Assembly (NCBI GenBank): GCA_029204225.1
Contig: CM055094.1
Span: 22,198,657-22,256,656, forward strand
Length of the DNA: 58,000 bases
From: Diphasiastrum complanatum
Lineage: Eukaryota; Streptophyta; Lycopodiopsida; Lycopodiales; Lycopodiaceae
Reading direction: 5' to 3'
Shown here in pieces: positions 10,745-21,660 of the stretch (position 1 is its first letter; each line of letters opens with the position of its first letter). The notes beneath the pieces are model-generated. The model had not been told where the DNA came from. It searched no databases and worked only from the letters and a program-made list of their open reading frames with translations. Made by a program: the position numbers and the translations under genes.

Positions 10745-11650
10745 TTATATCTATCTATAAAACTCTTTGCAAAGGTTACTTTTTCTAAGAACAAACCCTT
10801 TCATACTCGTATACACTTGTATCTGAGTCAGATTCACTTGCTCACAAAGCTACAAGAGTTACTTCCCAAGGAAACTTAAAAAATCTTGAAAAAAGTGCAT
10901 TTTTAAGGGTTTTTTTTGCAAAATTTTAGGATTTTCTGGGAGCAAACCCTCTCAGACTAGTCTGCACTTGTATCTCAGTTAGATTCAGCTGCTAACCAAG
11001 CTGCAAGAGTTACTTTTCCAGGAAACTCAAAAAATCTTAAAAAAAGTGCATTTTTTGAGGATTTTTTTGCAAAATTTTAAGTTTTTCTGGGAACAAACTC
11101 TCAAAGACTAGTATGCACTTGTATTTAAGTCAGATTCCCCTGATCACAAACCTGCGAGAGTTAATTCCCAAGGAAACTAAAAAAAAAACCTTGAAAAAAG
11201 TGCATTTTTTTGGGGTTTTTTTGCAAAATTTTAAGATTTTCATGGAAAAAACCCTCTCAGACTAGTTTGAACTTGTATCTCAATTAGATTCAGCTTCTAA
11301 CCAAGCTGAAAGAGCTACTTCCCAAGGAAACTCAAAAAATCTTGAAAAATATGCATTTTTTGAGGGTTTTTTTGCAAGATTTTAAGATTTTCTGGGAACA
11401 AACCCTTTCAGACTGGTATGAACTTGTATCTCAGTTAGATTCAGCTGCTAACCAAGCTACTTGAGTTACTCAAAAAATATTGAAAAAAGTGCATTTTTTG
11501 AGGGTTTTTTGGCCAAAATTTGAGATTTTCTGGGAACTAATCTTTGCAGGCTGGTGTGTGCTTGTATCCAAGTCAGATCCACCTGCTTACCCTAGCTTCA
11601 AGAGTTACTTCCAAGGGAAACTCAAAAATTTGTTGTCTGAGAAGGTTCTA
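10745..11650. repeat. Tandem array with ~151-bp period
   Basis: The core GAAAAAAGTGCATTTTT recurs with TGCAT starting near 10896, 11047, 11201, 11352 and 11490, so the spacings are 151, 154, 151 and 138 bp. Each unit also carries TCTGGGAACAAACCCT, ACTTGTATCTCAGTTAGATTC, a GCTAACCAAGC-like box and GAGTTACTTCC. Degenerate half-units extend on both sides, with one more near 11850. The array may belong to the leader of the LTR element whose PBS is at 13144. Confidence 0.85.
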
Positions 11651-12002
11651 GGCCACTTTTTGCTCTTGGGAACCTTCACAGGGGCACTTTTTTTGGGATC
11701 GAACTCTCGCATACTTTTCTGTGTCCTTGTGTCAGTGAGATGGAACTTTAGAGAGCTCTGCAAAGGTTATTTTGAGTTTTGAGTTGTTTTTTTGATTTTT
11801 ACAAGGGATTTTTGAATTTTTATTGGTTTTTCTCTGTTTTTTCAAAATTTATTGGGAAGTAACCTTCACAGGCTTCTATGCAGGTCTGGGACAGTACCCT
11901 GGAGCTGCTGCCAGTCATGTGAAGGTTAGTTCTTGCTGGTTTTTGAGAAATCAAAATCTGATGAGATTTTGGCTCTCTTTTTCTCTCCAAAAACAGATTT
12001 TG

Positions 12003-12005
<3 letters not shown>

Positions 12006-12042
<37 letters not shown>
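12006..12042. repeat. 37-nt T run
   Basis: An uninterrupted run of T (A on the minus strand). It could be the poly(A) end of a minus-strand retroposed copy lying to its right, but I recognise no LINE, SINE or processed gene there. Confidence 0.9.
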
Positions 12043-13143
12043 CTGATTTTTATAGATTGCAGGGATTAACGAAGGGATTGGGTCCTTGGATCTGATCCTC
12101 CCACCTCACAATCTCTCCCTACAGTTTTCTCCCTTTGCAAAAGCATGTAAAGTAACCGTAACCGCCGAATCTGACAATGCCATTGTCGATTCTCACGTTG
12201 AGATGCCACTCCAAGTGTCCATGACCTTGGTAGGTTCTAACTTCCAAAAAGTTGAACTAGAAGCCCCATGCCATTCCGCCATATTCACTGACATCTCACC
12301 AGTGATTGGTTTCCCTCTCTCAATTCTTGCCAATCAAGAGTTCCATGATGCCTCATTGCAACTTGATCGCATTTACTAGCTTTCTCCAATGCAATTCCGC
12401 CCTTTCTGCTCTCCCTCACAATGCACTATGCTTGGGCTCCTCAAAATTGCTTGAGAACTGCCTTAGAGCTCCTTGGCTATAGGCACACGCCTTTTTCCTA
12501 GCCTGCCCCACAGACTTTCAGCCAAAAATTGGGCTTAATTTGGCACACAAGTCACCAAATAGCGAAAACCGTACCTCATTGGGTCACTCGTCTCCCGCTC
12601 CATAGAATGGTATCAAGAATGCATCAAAATTCATTTATCTCTTAAGAATGTCATCGCTCTGTCTGTCATCTATGTGCAGGCTTTTACCGGCTCCAAAATG
12701 GCCCTTATTTAACCCCAAAAGCCCTCTTCTAGCCAAAGTTAGGCCCTTCCAAAGTGGCCTTAAGAAACTAGTTCAAAAAATGAATTGTTTTTTCCTTTTG
12801 AAGAAATCATGCTCTTCAAAACAAATCTAACCAGTCGGGTCCAAACATGGATTTAATTTTTTTTTTTTATTTATTGAAGTTGCCTGGCTCCGAGCCCTTC
12901 AATTTCTCTTAGGCCCATTTCAATGCCACTTCACCATTAATCCAACGACTTTTTCAAATCGAATGGCCCACAATGCTTCCTGAGATCGCTATCATGGCCA
13001 TTGATAGGGCTTTGCATCTCTTATCACAGCGGACCATCCTATACCCTGTACGGTGTCCTTACCATTGCTCGGTTATGATGCTATCGTTGATGGAACTGCT
13101 CTTCCAAGAGCTTCGATCGTGCACGTTTTTCCACAACCTATAA
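12043..13143. other. Probable retroelement leader, no gene recognised
   Basis: This interval directly follows, in minus orientation, the primer-binding site at 13144-13155, so it is most simply the untranslated leader of that LTR element. The frames on either strand (for example + 12086-12379, which opens with TTG) have no recognisable domain. Confidence 0.4.
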
Positions 13144-13155
13144 GCTCTGATACCA
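13144..13155 (-). other. Primer-binding site for initiator Met tRNA
   Basis: The minus strand reads TGGTATCAGAGC, the standard Ty1/copia PBS, beside the LTR at 13156-13461. Confidence 0.85.
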
Positions 13156-13461
13156 AGTTAACATTCTATGTGGAAATTCTGATCTAGTGGAGAGTACAGA
13201 TCAGAGATGCAATCACTCACTGATTTCCAACCATCGAAACCATGAACAACATCCACAAGTAACAGAGTGATGGAGGAGCTCACATAAAGCAAAGAGCTCA
13301 CAAAGCAAAAGTATCTTATTTACAAAGAAAGTGATACATATACAAGCAAAGGTCCCCTTTGCATGGGGACGCCACGTGGCATAGACCAAATAAATGCATG
13401 AATTTCACTGTTGGCCTCTACGTGGCATTTTAGGCTATATACAGGTAAATTTCCATTATCA
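13156..13461 (-). mobile_element. LTR next to a PBS (minus orientation)
   Basis: On the minus strand the LTR starts about TGATAATGGAAATTTACC, has a TATA-like TGTATATAGCC box, and ends TGTTAACT beside the PBS. It is therefore the 5' LTR of a minus-strand copia-type element extending to lower coordinates. I did not find its 3' LTR partner in the window. Confidence 0.65.
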
Positions 13462-13521
13462 ACCCGGGATTGGCTTCTTAACTAAAGCCTACTAAACTGA
13501 ATCAATACATAACAATTGTAA

Positions 13522-15630
13522 CTACACTAACAATCCAATCAAAGTTGAGCTTACTAATTCTAACTTTGGGTACATTCCATAAACTAAACAATATGGAGTC
13601 TTTTTAGTTGTAATTTTTTCAATATTCCGATATGCCCAAAGAACTGCTGGTATTTTCATATCCCAATCAGTAAAATGCTGATCTATGATTTTATTCAATA
13701 TTTTACATAAAATACCATTTGCTCGTTCAGTTAATCCATTTGCCTTAGTATTATATGGACTTGTCTTGTGAATAATCATATAATATTGTCATCATGGGTC
13801 TGATGCATCTGATCTTCAGGTAGGCGCACCTTTAGATGATATAGGTTGACAAGTTCTAAAGGACAGCCATATTTTGTGATTATATTAGCAAAAAGAAAAT
13901 TGGTGACAGTCTTTGAATCATTTTTCTTCGTAGGCTCAGCTTCTACCATTTTTGTGCAATAGTCTGTTGCTATCAGTATGTATCGGTTTTTCCTGTGCCT
14001 TGTAGCTGGCTTAATCGGCCCCACAAAATCGATACCCCATTTTTCGAATGGTGTTAGTGGTAAAACTGGTACCAACGACCAATTAGTCGATCTTGCTCGT
14101 TCACCCATTCTCTGACACAGATAACAGTTTATAATAAATTTGTGCACATCTCTGTACATAGTAGGCCACCAATATTTGTAATTCATGATTTTCTGAACGG
14201 TCTTCTTCAATGCATAGTGTTCTTTAGCTTCTTCTTCATGAAAAAACTTCATTACTATTTGAATATCTTCTGGTTCTAGGCACCTTCGGAGTTCATCATC
14301 ACTTCCTAATTTGTAAAGCACATTGAATATAATTGTGTACGGTGCTACTTTATATTAAAAGACATTCTTCTCTTCTCAGGCCATTCCTTCCAGATATAAC
14401 AATGTTTGCAAATACTGAATGATATCGCCATATATAGAATTTTCAATATTTATTAGCATCAATTTTTTGTCAAGTAGATTATCCAATATTGGATCCTTGG
14501 GTTCGGTTGTTTCCAATCTCGACAAATAATCCGCATTTGCATGGTATTTGCCAAGTCGGATTTCCACTATATAATAAAATTTTAATAGTATAAGAATCCA
14601 CCGAGCTATTCGATCTGATAAGTTTATTAAGCAAATATTTTATTGCATAGTGGTCGACATGAAATGTAAATGCATAACTTAATAAATAATGTCGAAACTT
14701 TTTTATTGAATAAATCATTCCCAAAGTCTCTCTCTCTCAGTAGTAGAGTAATTCTTTGCTAATGTAGATAATTGCCTACCTGCATAATATATAGGATAAT
14801 CTTTATTTTCATCAGTTTTCTGACTCAGAATGCTTCCAATTGCAAAGGAAGAAATATCCATATAGACATGCAATTTCTTGGTCCAATCGGGGGGTCGTAA
14901 GATTGGAGCAGTCTTCAACTTAAATTTCAGTCCTTCAAAAGACTTCTGGCGATCTATACTCCATTCATATGTAACATCTTTCTTTAGTAACTTATTCAAA
15001 GGGGCTGCTATCATAGCATAATCTCGCACAAACCTTCGATAATAGCCCAAATGGCCAAGAAAACCTCTTAACTCCCTCAAATTGGTCGGGGGTAAGAGTG
15101 CATCAATCACTTTGACCTTAACCTGATCAACTTCGATACCTTGTTTTGATATTCGATGGCCCAACAGAATGCCTTCAATCATCTCAAAATAGCTTTTCTT
15201 AGGATGTAAGGATATAGATGTTTCTCTACATCTTTGTAATGTTTGTTGGAGCTTCTCCAAATGTTCTTTATGCGAACTATAAATACAGAAATCATCTATA
15301 ATTATTTCCAAAAAAATTTCTCAAAAAGTCTTGGAATATTACTATCATCATTCTTTGAAACATAGCAGGTTTGTTGCAAAGTCCGAATGGCATTCTATTG
15401 TACGCATAGGTATCCCAATCCATTGTAAAGGTTGTTTTACTTTGATCTTCTGGTCTGATTTGGACTTGATAATAACCAGAAAAACCGTCCAAAAAACTAT
15501 ATCTTTCATAACCAGCAAAACAAGTATGTGCACGGAGAGATTTCGCATGACAGAGTGCAAACCTTCCATCACCCCTTGCAAAGCTGGTAAGAAATAATTT
15601 CGTATTGATGATAGTGCACATGTTGACGCC
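13522..15630 (-). pseudogene. Decayed Ty3/gypsy pol (RT, RNase H, integrase)
   Basis: Reading the minus strand downward from 15630 gives reverse transcriptase (S-F-L-D-G-F-S-G-Y-Y-Q, then R-M-P-F-G-L-C-N), the catalytic box as I-I-I-D-D-F-C-I-Y, and L-R-G-F-L-G-H-L-G-Y-Y-R-R-F. Next come RNase H (Y-I/Y-Y-A-G-R-Q-L) and integrase with zinc-binding H and C-Y-L-C-Q, G-I-D-F-V-G-P and the catalytic A-T-D-Y. The final part holds Y-N-T-K-A-N-G-L-T-E-R-A-N-G. The order RT, RNase H, IN is typical of Ty3/gypsy. It is split into at least five frames. One frameshift lies in a T run near 15308, and a break near 13780 removes the second catalytic region of integrase. There is no gag, protease or LTR, and the RT start is cut at 15630 by copia sequence. 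Confidence 0.9.
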
Positions 15631-16285
15631 ACTTTATTTCGTCAGCTAGTTGGGAGTTTGATATATCTTACGACTACACGTCCTGATATCTGCTATGTTG
15701 TAAGTCTGATTAGCCAATTCATGTCATCACCCACTATGGACCATTGGAAAGTTGCGAAAAGGATTTTGAGGTATGTGAAAGGTACACCTAACCTTGGCCT
15801 GATCTACAAAAGACAAAGTGTTTTACCTAAGTTGCAAGGTTATGTTGACGCTGATTGGGCAGGAAAGATAGATGATAGAAAGTCAACAACATGTTATGCT
15901 TTCAATTTTGGTAGCGATTGTTTTTCATGGTCTAGCAAGAAGCAAGATACCATTTCTCTTTCTTCTACAGAAGCCGAATATAAAGCGTTAAGTTCTGCCA
16001 CCCAGGAAGCTATTGGGCTGCGTAAGTTGTTATGTGAGATTGGCATGAAGCAGGTAAATCCTACTGTTATTTTCTATGACAGCCAAAGGAATAAAATTGG
16101 CTAAGAATCTTGTCTTTCACGCAAGGACAAAACATACTGATGTAAAATATCACTTTGTGCATGAAAAACTACAATCTGAAGATATAAGTATTGTACACTG
16201 TTCTATGTTGTTACAAGTTGCTGATATATTTACGAAAGCTTTAAGTAAAGAGAAGTTTGAAACTTTTAGAGCCAAACTTGGCTAG
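15631..16285 (+). pseudogene. Copia RT end and RNase H fragment, family B
   Basis: The plus strand opens with T-T-R-P-D-I-C-Y, passes A-K-R-I-L-R-Y-V-K-G-T and reaches RNase H (D-A-D-W-A-G-K, K-K-Q-D-T-I-S-L-S-S, T-E-A-E-Y-K-A-L). A frameshift near 16078 follows, then A-K-N-L-V-F-H-A-R-T-K-H and A-D-I-F-T-K-A-L-S to the stop at 16283-16285. It is the 3' end of a Ty1/copia polyprotein; gag, protease, integrase and the RT core are absent. An A/G-rich tract and the LTR at 16371 follow, as expected. The 5' junction cuts the gypsy pol. Confidence 0.9.
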
Positions 16286-16370
16286 AATTGATTATGTAAA
16301 AAGCCTTTACTTGTAATACTATCATGGAGGTATGTTCCATGAATAGAGTAAACTTTAAAATAAAGAGAGA

Positions 16371-16644
16371 TGTTGATCATTGAGGGAGAGAGTTAAAATA
16401 GCAAGGATCGACTTATACAGTGCTTTCTTATTTCGACGGCACCACATGTGCTCAGTTCTAGAATCATCGGGCCGTCTTTCTTTTATGAGCTCTTTGAGTG
16501 CTTTTAAGCAACTTTATCTTTGTACTTGCTTATCAGTTTGAATATACAGTTTGTGAAAAGCAATTCTGTTGTCTTGTCTTATTGCACTTGACGTTGTGCT
16601 GTGGTGATTGATCCGGTCGGGCCCTTTAAACTGTTTTCTTAACT
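16371..16644 (+). mobile_element. 3' LTR of copia family B (plus)
   Basis: It starts TGTTGATCATTGAGGG right after the purine tract ATAAAGAGAGA and ends near CTGTTTTCTTAACT. Most of its length matches the minus-strand LTR at 22900-23155, which sits beside a PBS, so the two identify each other as LTRs of one family. Confidence 0.85.
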
Positions 16645-16698
16645 GTGTGGAAAAAATATGCACTCTTTGATTAATAAAAATTAAATAAAATCAGTATA

Positions 16699-16968
16699 TT
16701 GTTTATTGGAATGGTCTTTAGTTCATGGGATGAGGCCAAAGAAAAATTTTATATCAGCTATAATGGAGTAGTGCACAAGGTGCATGTGTCTGAGGCGGCC
16801 CTTGCTGTGATAGGAGTAGTTTCTGGCTCTAGGTCCAACCCCTCTCATAAGGTTGCTCATAGTGTCATCAAACTTTCGTTGATACTAGAACACCTTAGTC
16901 CCAAACCAACGATGGATATCTCATCCAAGCCATTCATGAGGTTGGCTCTCTTCTTTCCTTGTTGGTGA
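16699..16968 (+). pseudogene. Possible FAR1/MULE-type fragment
   Basis: An 89-codon frame (opening with TTG; first ATG at 16711) includes G-M-V-F-S-S-W-D-E-A-K-E-K-F-Y. This resembles the start of the FAR1 DNA-binding domain or a Mutator-like transposase ('G-M-x-F-x-S-x-E-E-A-x-x-F-Y'). The rest is not diagnostic and ends quickly. It could be a fragment left by a MULE or a decayed exon. Confidence 0.35.
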
Positions 16969-17363
16969 CATCATAGGTGTCATGGACACATAGTTATTGA
17001 ATTAATTAGAAGTTAATAAAAGGACTCTAGGCCAATTTGTTGGAATGAAATGTCATAGGGTCTAATAGTCAAATTAGTGAATAAAAGTGAGTTTTTCCTC
17101 AAATTCAAATTCAAATAAAAATAATGAGGGAGGTAGGAATTGGCCAATAGGCTTTGAGGCCAAGGGCCCTATAATTCACTATAAATAGGGATGATGTGTA
17201 ATTCATTTATGATGTTCAATCAAGAAGGTCGAAACTCTACCAATTTGCAATTGGATGTCCTTGCTCTTCTTTATTGCTTCATCTCTCACATTTTATTATG
17301 ATCTTTATGTTATTTGGATTTGCTAATTGTTGGGATTGAATCTTGTTTTTATTTTTGTGTGTG
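16969..17363. other. No gene; TATA-bearing possible LTR relic
   Basis: A TATAAATAG box at 17180-17188 is followed by pyrimidine-rich sequence and then the GA microsatellite. The layout recalls the TATA region of the LTR-like sequence at 35758-36440, which also precedes a GA run. I could not define LTR ends. Confidence 0.3.
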
Positions 17364-17504
<141 letters not shown>

Positions 17505-17764
17505 TAAGCTTGATCTTGTGGTTTAGGGTTAGACGGTCGTAGTGTTAGATGTTGAATCACAAGCATGTGTATGAATATGAATTATGCTATCGCTCTCATG
17601 GGAACGAATCTCTGCGTGACATGTAAAGAATCCACTTCTTCGCTTGATGCTTTGCAAGTGCTTAGATCTAGGGTTGAAGGTGGATTGTCACTCAATAGAG
17701 GCCAAAGAACTATTTCACATATGGGTTTTTGGAGAGAAATCCTTTTGAGGGAAACCTCACACTG

Positions 17765-17840
17765 AAATGCGGGGCCACGCTGCAAGATTAAAAAGGTGGA
17801 GCATTGAAATACGGGAATTCAACAACAAAAAAACATCTCA
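17765..17840 (+). promoter_or_regulatory. Repeated module upstream of ISG12-like gene 2
   Basis: It aligns with the module before gene 1 through the landmarks GGGGCCACGCTGCAAGA, AAAAAGGTGGAGCATTGAAAT and AACAACAAAAAAA. It is a shorter version, about 130 bp before the ATG at 17968, and is closer in its GC-rich start to the inverted copies at 19911-20063 and 49254-49406. Confidence 0.5.
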
Positions 17841-17967
17841 AGGGCCTCGGAGCAGGATACGTCTAGGAGCGGGTTGGCTGGTTTCTTTTTGGTATACTCA
17901 CTCAGTTGCATTTGTTTTGCGCTAGTGTTGAATTATTTCTGCAGGGAGAGCATAGCAAGCAGCTGCG

Positions 17968-18339
17968 ATGGATTGGCTACAAGGCTCAATGAACGGCGTC
18001 CTGGTTGGAGCTTTTTGTTGCGGTGCGGCATTGCTCGGCGGAGCCAAAGTGGCCGCTGCTGCTCTAAGTTACAGTGGATTCACTTCCGTCGGTCCTGCTG
18101 AAGGATCCTATGCTGCAGCATGGATGTCTTCCATTGCATCAGCCAGCGGAGGTGCTGTCCCTGCGGGATCTGTGTTTGCCTCCATCCAATCTCTAGCCAT
18201 GAAGCAAGTAGCCGGTGTATTACGAACAACAACTTTGATCGGTGGCGGGCTGCCAGGCGCGGGAGTACTAGGCGGCGCACTTTATTTTGCTGGGCAAAAA
18301 TTATGTGAAACTGATATGATTAGTAAAATCTGCACCTAA
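17968..18339 (+). CDS. ISG12/IFI27-like (Ifi-6-16 family) small hydrophobic protein, copy 2
   Basis: The predicted protein has 123 aa. It shares with copy 1 the M-x-W-L-Q start, G-G-A-K at 24-27 and the block from S36 to M78, where I count 37 identical positions of 43; the tail L-G-G-A-L-Y-F-A-G-Q-K is also shared. Differences in the conserved block are largely at third codon positions, which suggests both copies have been kept as proteins. The region after residue 78 has a 3-residue longer linker, and the C terminus is longer, ending in Cys-Thr. Two hydrophobic segments (~10-34, ~81-109) suggest a membrane protein. The 5' leader has an extra ~35 nt ending TTTCTGCAG before GGAGAG, absent from copy 1. 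The plant function is unknown. Confidence 0.8.
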   Translation: MDWLQGSMNGVLVGAFCCGAALLGGAKVAAAALSYSGFTSVGPAEGSYAAAWMSSIASASGGAVPAGSVFASIQSLAMKQVAGVLRTTTLIGGGLPGAGVLGGALYFAGQKLCETDMISKICT

Positions 18340-18935
18340 GCAGACTCTTTTTGGAACTAAAGTGGTGTTGTATTTTGTTTGCTTTACCTAAAGCTCTTCG
18401 ATTTGAAATCACATGATCAAACTTCAGGTCTATATTCCATATGTAGGGGGAGTAGCTCTCCAGTTTTGATGTAAATTCGTGCTTCTGGTGAAGAGCGTTT
18501 GGCTTGAAAGATACTTTGTTTAAATAGATTATTCGACTTTACTCTTCCTATGGCCGTTTGTTTAGCACCTGGTAATTATAAAGTTTACACTACAACTGTT
18601 GATTTGTTATTTGCTTTATGTTAGTCATACATATAATAGTCAAGTAGACAATCCGTGTATTGGAATATATATGGGCATATGGATTTTCACTATTCGATTC
18701 AAGTTATGAGTTTATCATGTCATGTGGTGACATTGAGTCCTCTGCTAAGTCTGCTTCTAACTGTCGAATTTTTTTGGACCATTCTTAACGCCAAGAGTAT
18801 TGACGACGACCTTGTCATAAGTTTCCGGATGAGGCGGTTGTTATGAGATTAGGCGATCATGCAAACCAGAATAAGTAGGGTCTCATCTATAAACATGTAA
18901 TTCACGGCGAGTATAGAATATATGTGACATTTTGA
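18340..18935 (+). other. 3' flank of ISG12-like gene 2, shared with copy 1
   Basis: It contains the same ordered blocks as the flank of gene 1: the AAGCTCTTCGATTTG stretch (18390 on), CATACATATAATAGTCAAG, TGGATTTTCACTATT, TTCTTAACGCCAA and TTGTTATGAGATTAGGCGA. It is probably 3' UTR and downstream DNA carried in the gene duplication. Similarity fades around 18935. Confidence 0.7.
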
Positions 18936-19724
18936 CCATCTAGTTCAATGACATAGTCAAAATCTCTTGGACAATTTAATTTTTTCACGTTATAACCAAA
19001 GTTATGTTTTCAAATTTTAGATACTTCTTTTCTGTGGACAATAAGACATTTACAAAAGCACAAAAGAACTTTGATGGGTTTTGTAACTGCTAGCAAAATA
19101 AGTGTGAAAAGTACGTTATGCTATAGTAACAAATTTTTGGAGAAGGCAATATGTAATATTCTTGCTTTCACCAAGGGTTTTGATGAGCAAGTTCAGCGGA
19201 GGATAACTACAACAAATCTGTTGTACATCCATCGTTTGCTCTTCCAAAGATTGGAACAAGCAACAAGTCAAGCTTAAAAAATGAACGTGGCTAGAAATAG
19301 AAACCCAATTGCTGAGCATGATGTACCTATGACATACGTCCAAAAGCTTATTACATTAATCACACTGATGCTTGCTATTAAAAAGTTGCCAACACCTTAT
19401 AACCATTCCTTTGTGACTATATTGTAGCTTTCTGATTTTTTCTTAACTTCTTTGTGTATCCAGTTGCAGTTCTCTTTTCTAGCTACAAGAAAACTACGCA
19501 TCCTAAAAGGCCATAAGACTTGAAATATATCTAGCCTTTTTCTTGTCAAGAGACTATCTCGCATTGCTTCATTACGTGATTTTTTTATGTTTCTCTCCTA
19601 TTTTACTTGCTAGCTGCTTTGCCTGCTATTTCTGATAGCTTACATTTTTTTGACTTGTTTCTACAGACGTAAACATTCACTGATGTTATAATCCTTGTTG
19701 TCCGATCATGTGCTCTACAGACAC
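18936..19724. other. No gene recognised
   Basis: A 68-codon plus-strand frame (19071-19277, ATG start) is the only sizeable open stretch. It has no motif I know, and the remainder is AT-rich. The right edge is the sharp left boundary of the 3.2 kb segmental duplication. Confidence 0.4.
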
Positions 19725-19820
19725 AGGCACTTTAATTACGTCAACACTTGTGGTGTAATAGAAACCATATTTGCCTTACTATGACGAGCTCTGTTATTAT
19801 TGTGAGGTTATGTGTCAACA

Positions 19821-20220
19821 ATGATTTTTAAACAGCGAATTCTCTTCCTAATTAAACATAAACAAAATATTTGCATTTTGTATCCTTGGTGCTTGTTGTA
19901 GCAACTACACACTCACTCATTGAGTGATTTGATTGATTGATTCTTGATCTTTTTTGTTGTTGAATGGAATGAGTGATCTTTTCCTATTTCAATGCTCCAA
20001 CCTTTTTCTTGCAACGCGGCCCCGCATTTGTTTGTTTTATGCTTTCGGTGCTCATAAAATATGCTAATGATAACCATGCAAAAGAAAACCTGCAGGCTTC
20101 AACCATAACAAACCAACCTAAAATAAGATGTTAAGATGATTCTTAAACATTGAATTCCCTTCCTAATTAAACATAACCAAAACATTTGCATTTTGTACCC
20201 ATGGTGCTTCTTGTAGCAAC
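19821..20220. repeat. 85-bp direct repeats flanking an inverted ISG12-upstream module
   Basis: 19821-19905 and 20136-20220 are direct repeats (from ATGATT-TTAAAC to CTTGTAGCAAC) differing at about ten positions. Between them, at 19911-20063, lies the reverse complement of the module found before the ISG12-like genes (GTTGCAAGAAAAAGG, AAAAGATCACTCATTCC, AACAACAAAAAA). The arrangement suggests an insertion or a miniature element. The same layout is at 49164-49563. Confidence 0.75.
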
Positions 20221-20607
20221 AACAACAGATTTATATTCACATAATGGATACTTTGTGCCTATTTTGCTCACTTTTTGAACAAATTAAAAAACAGAATAGG
20301 AATCTATTTTTTTTAAATACATTTGTTCATTTTCCACCCTACGCGTCATGCGCAAGCCGCAGGTTGCCATGTGGTGGCGTCAAATTGGTCAAAAAAAGTC
20401 AAACTACTGCTCATTAAGTTCCAAAATGTACATGCAAAAAAAAGTTAACTATTCATTACGCACTGTGGAAGGCATCGGGCACAGGCCACTCTGCCCAGTT
20501 CGGCTTTTCAAAAAAATTTAGGATCGACCCCTCTGGGCCTCGCCTAAAAAATCCTGGAAATCCTTTCGGGCAAAATGCCCCTTCCATAGTACTTGTATGT
20601 CCCGCAG

Positions 20608-21660
20608 CTAAGACATCAACTCATTGGGCTCTTGCCTGGAGACAGCAAACGGTACAGGTTTGCCAACACCCTCTATTTGGCATTCCTCCCCATTGGCTTG
20701 AGTGACCTTGTCCCCATCACAGATTCGTGAGAATTTCTCAAACCAATCGCGTTTCCCAGTCATATGCCTTGTGGTGCCTGAATCTATGAACCATTTGGCA
20801 CCATCATCAACTTGGGATGCCAATGCCGATGAGAAGACATTGTCTCATCATCTTCCCCATCATCTTTGGCAATGTTGCCTTGTTGTTTCAACCTTTCTGT
20901 CTTTATGTCCCGCTTTCTTCTTGTAACACTCGCGTGCCCAATGACCCGGTTTGTGGCAATAGTAACATTTGTCTTTTTTCTTCTTTTTCGCCTTAGATGA
21001 CGACTCTCCCTCGTCATCATCATCCTTGTATTTCTTAGGAATCCTTTTCCATCCTTTCTGCTTGCCTTTAGCAAGCAAGGCTTGATCCTCCTATGGAGTT
21101 TGCCTTGACTTCAACACTTTGCGGCGCTGCTCTTCCTGCAACAAGATTCCGTGAAAGTCTTCAAAAGTAGACAATCTCTCCCTCGAAGTTTTGCCGCTCA
21201 CAAACATCTGTAGCCCTTCCAAGACACCGCTCATAGTGGTATATACCAATTCAACGTCCCTAATTGGTTCTCCAATTGTCACAAGTTGATCTCTCAGCTC
21301 CTTTATCCTAGTGAAGAAAGATCCCACCGATTCGCCTTTGCCATCCTGACTGCGTTCAATCTCAACTTCAAGAACATGGCTCGAGCTGGATTGCAAGTTT
21401 GAAATTGCATTCTAAGAGCTTCCCAAGCTCCCCTAGCTGTCGTGGCATCACTTATATGGGTGATCACATGGTCTTTCACTAAAAGATTGATGAAGGACAA
21501 TGCTCTCTGCGCCTTTTTATCAAAGGCCCTCATGTCACCTGGAGTGGTATTTGGCTGGACTTCAATACCTGCTACGATTTCCCATAACTCTTTCTCCATC
21601 AAAATGCTCTTCATTTTGAATTTTCAGATGTTGTAGTTAGAAGCCCCCATCAAGTTTGCT
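20608..21660 (-). pseudogene. Decayed copia gag and protease start, copy 1
   Basis: From the high end: N-Y-N-I then a TGA where Trp is usual, K-F-K-M-K-S-I-L-M-E-K-E-L-W-E-I-V, A-W-E-A-L-R-M-Q-F, and a frameshift near 21330. R-I-K-E-L-R-D-Q-L-V and I-L-L-Q-E-E-Q-R-R follow, then an in-frame TAG (position normally Gln), the zinc knuckle C-Y-Y-C-H-K-P-G-H-W-A-R-E-C, another frame change and the protease W-F-I-D-S-G-T-T-R-H-M-T. It stops at 20608 with no integrase or RT. The TGA, frameshift and TAG recur in copy 2, so they predate the duplication. Confidence 0.85.

Noticed and set aside
10745-11650. CRISPR-like or centromeric satellite array
   Set aside because: The units are contiguous with no unique spacers, only about five copies are seen, and the context is a plant retroelement mosaic.
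12086-12379. 97-codon plus-strand frame
   Set aside because: It opens with TTG, has no recognisable domain and sits in a probable retroelement leader of opposite orientation.
19071-19277. 68-codon plus-strand frame right of ISG12-like gene 2
   Set aside because: No motif, no paralogue next to gene 1, and a length compatible with chance.
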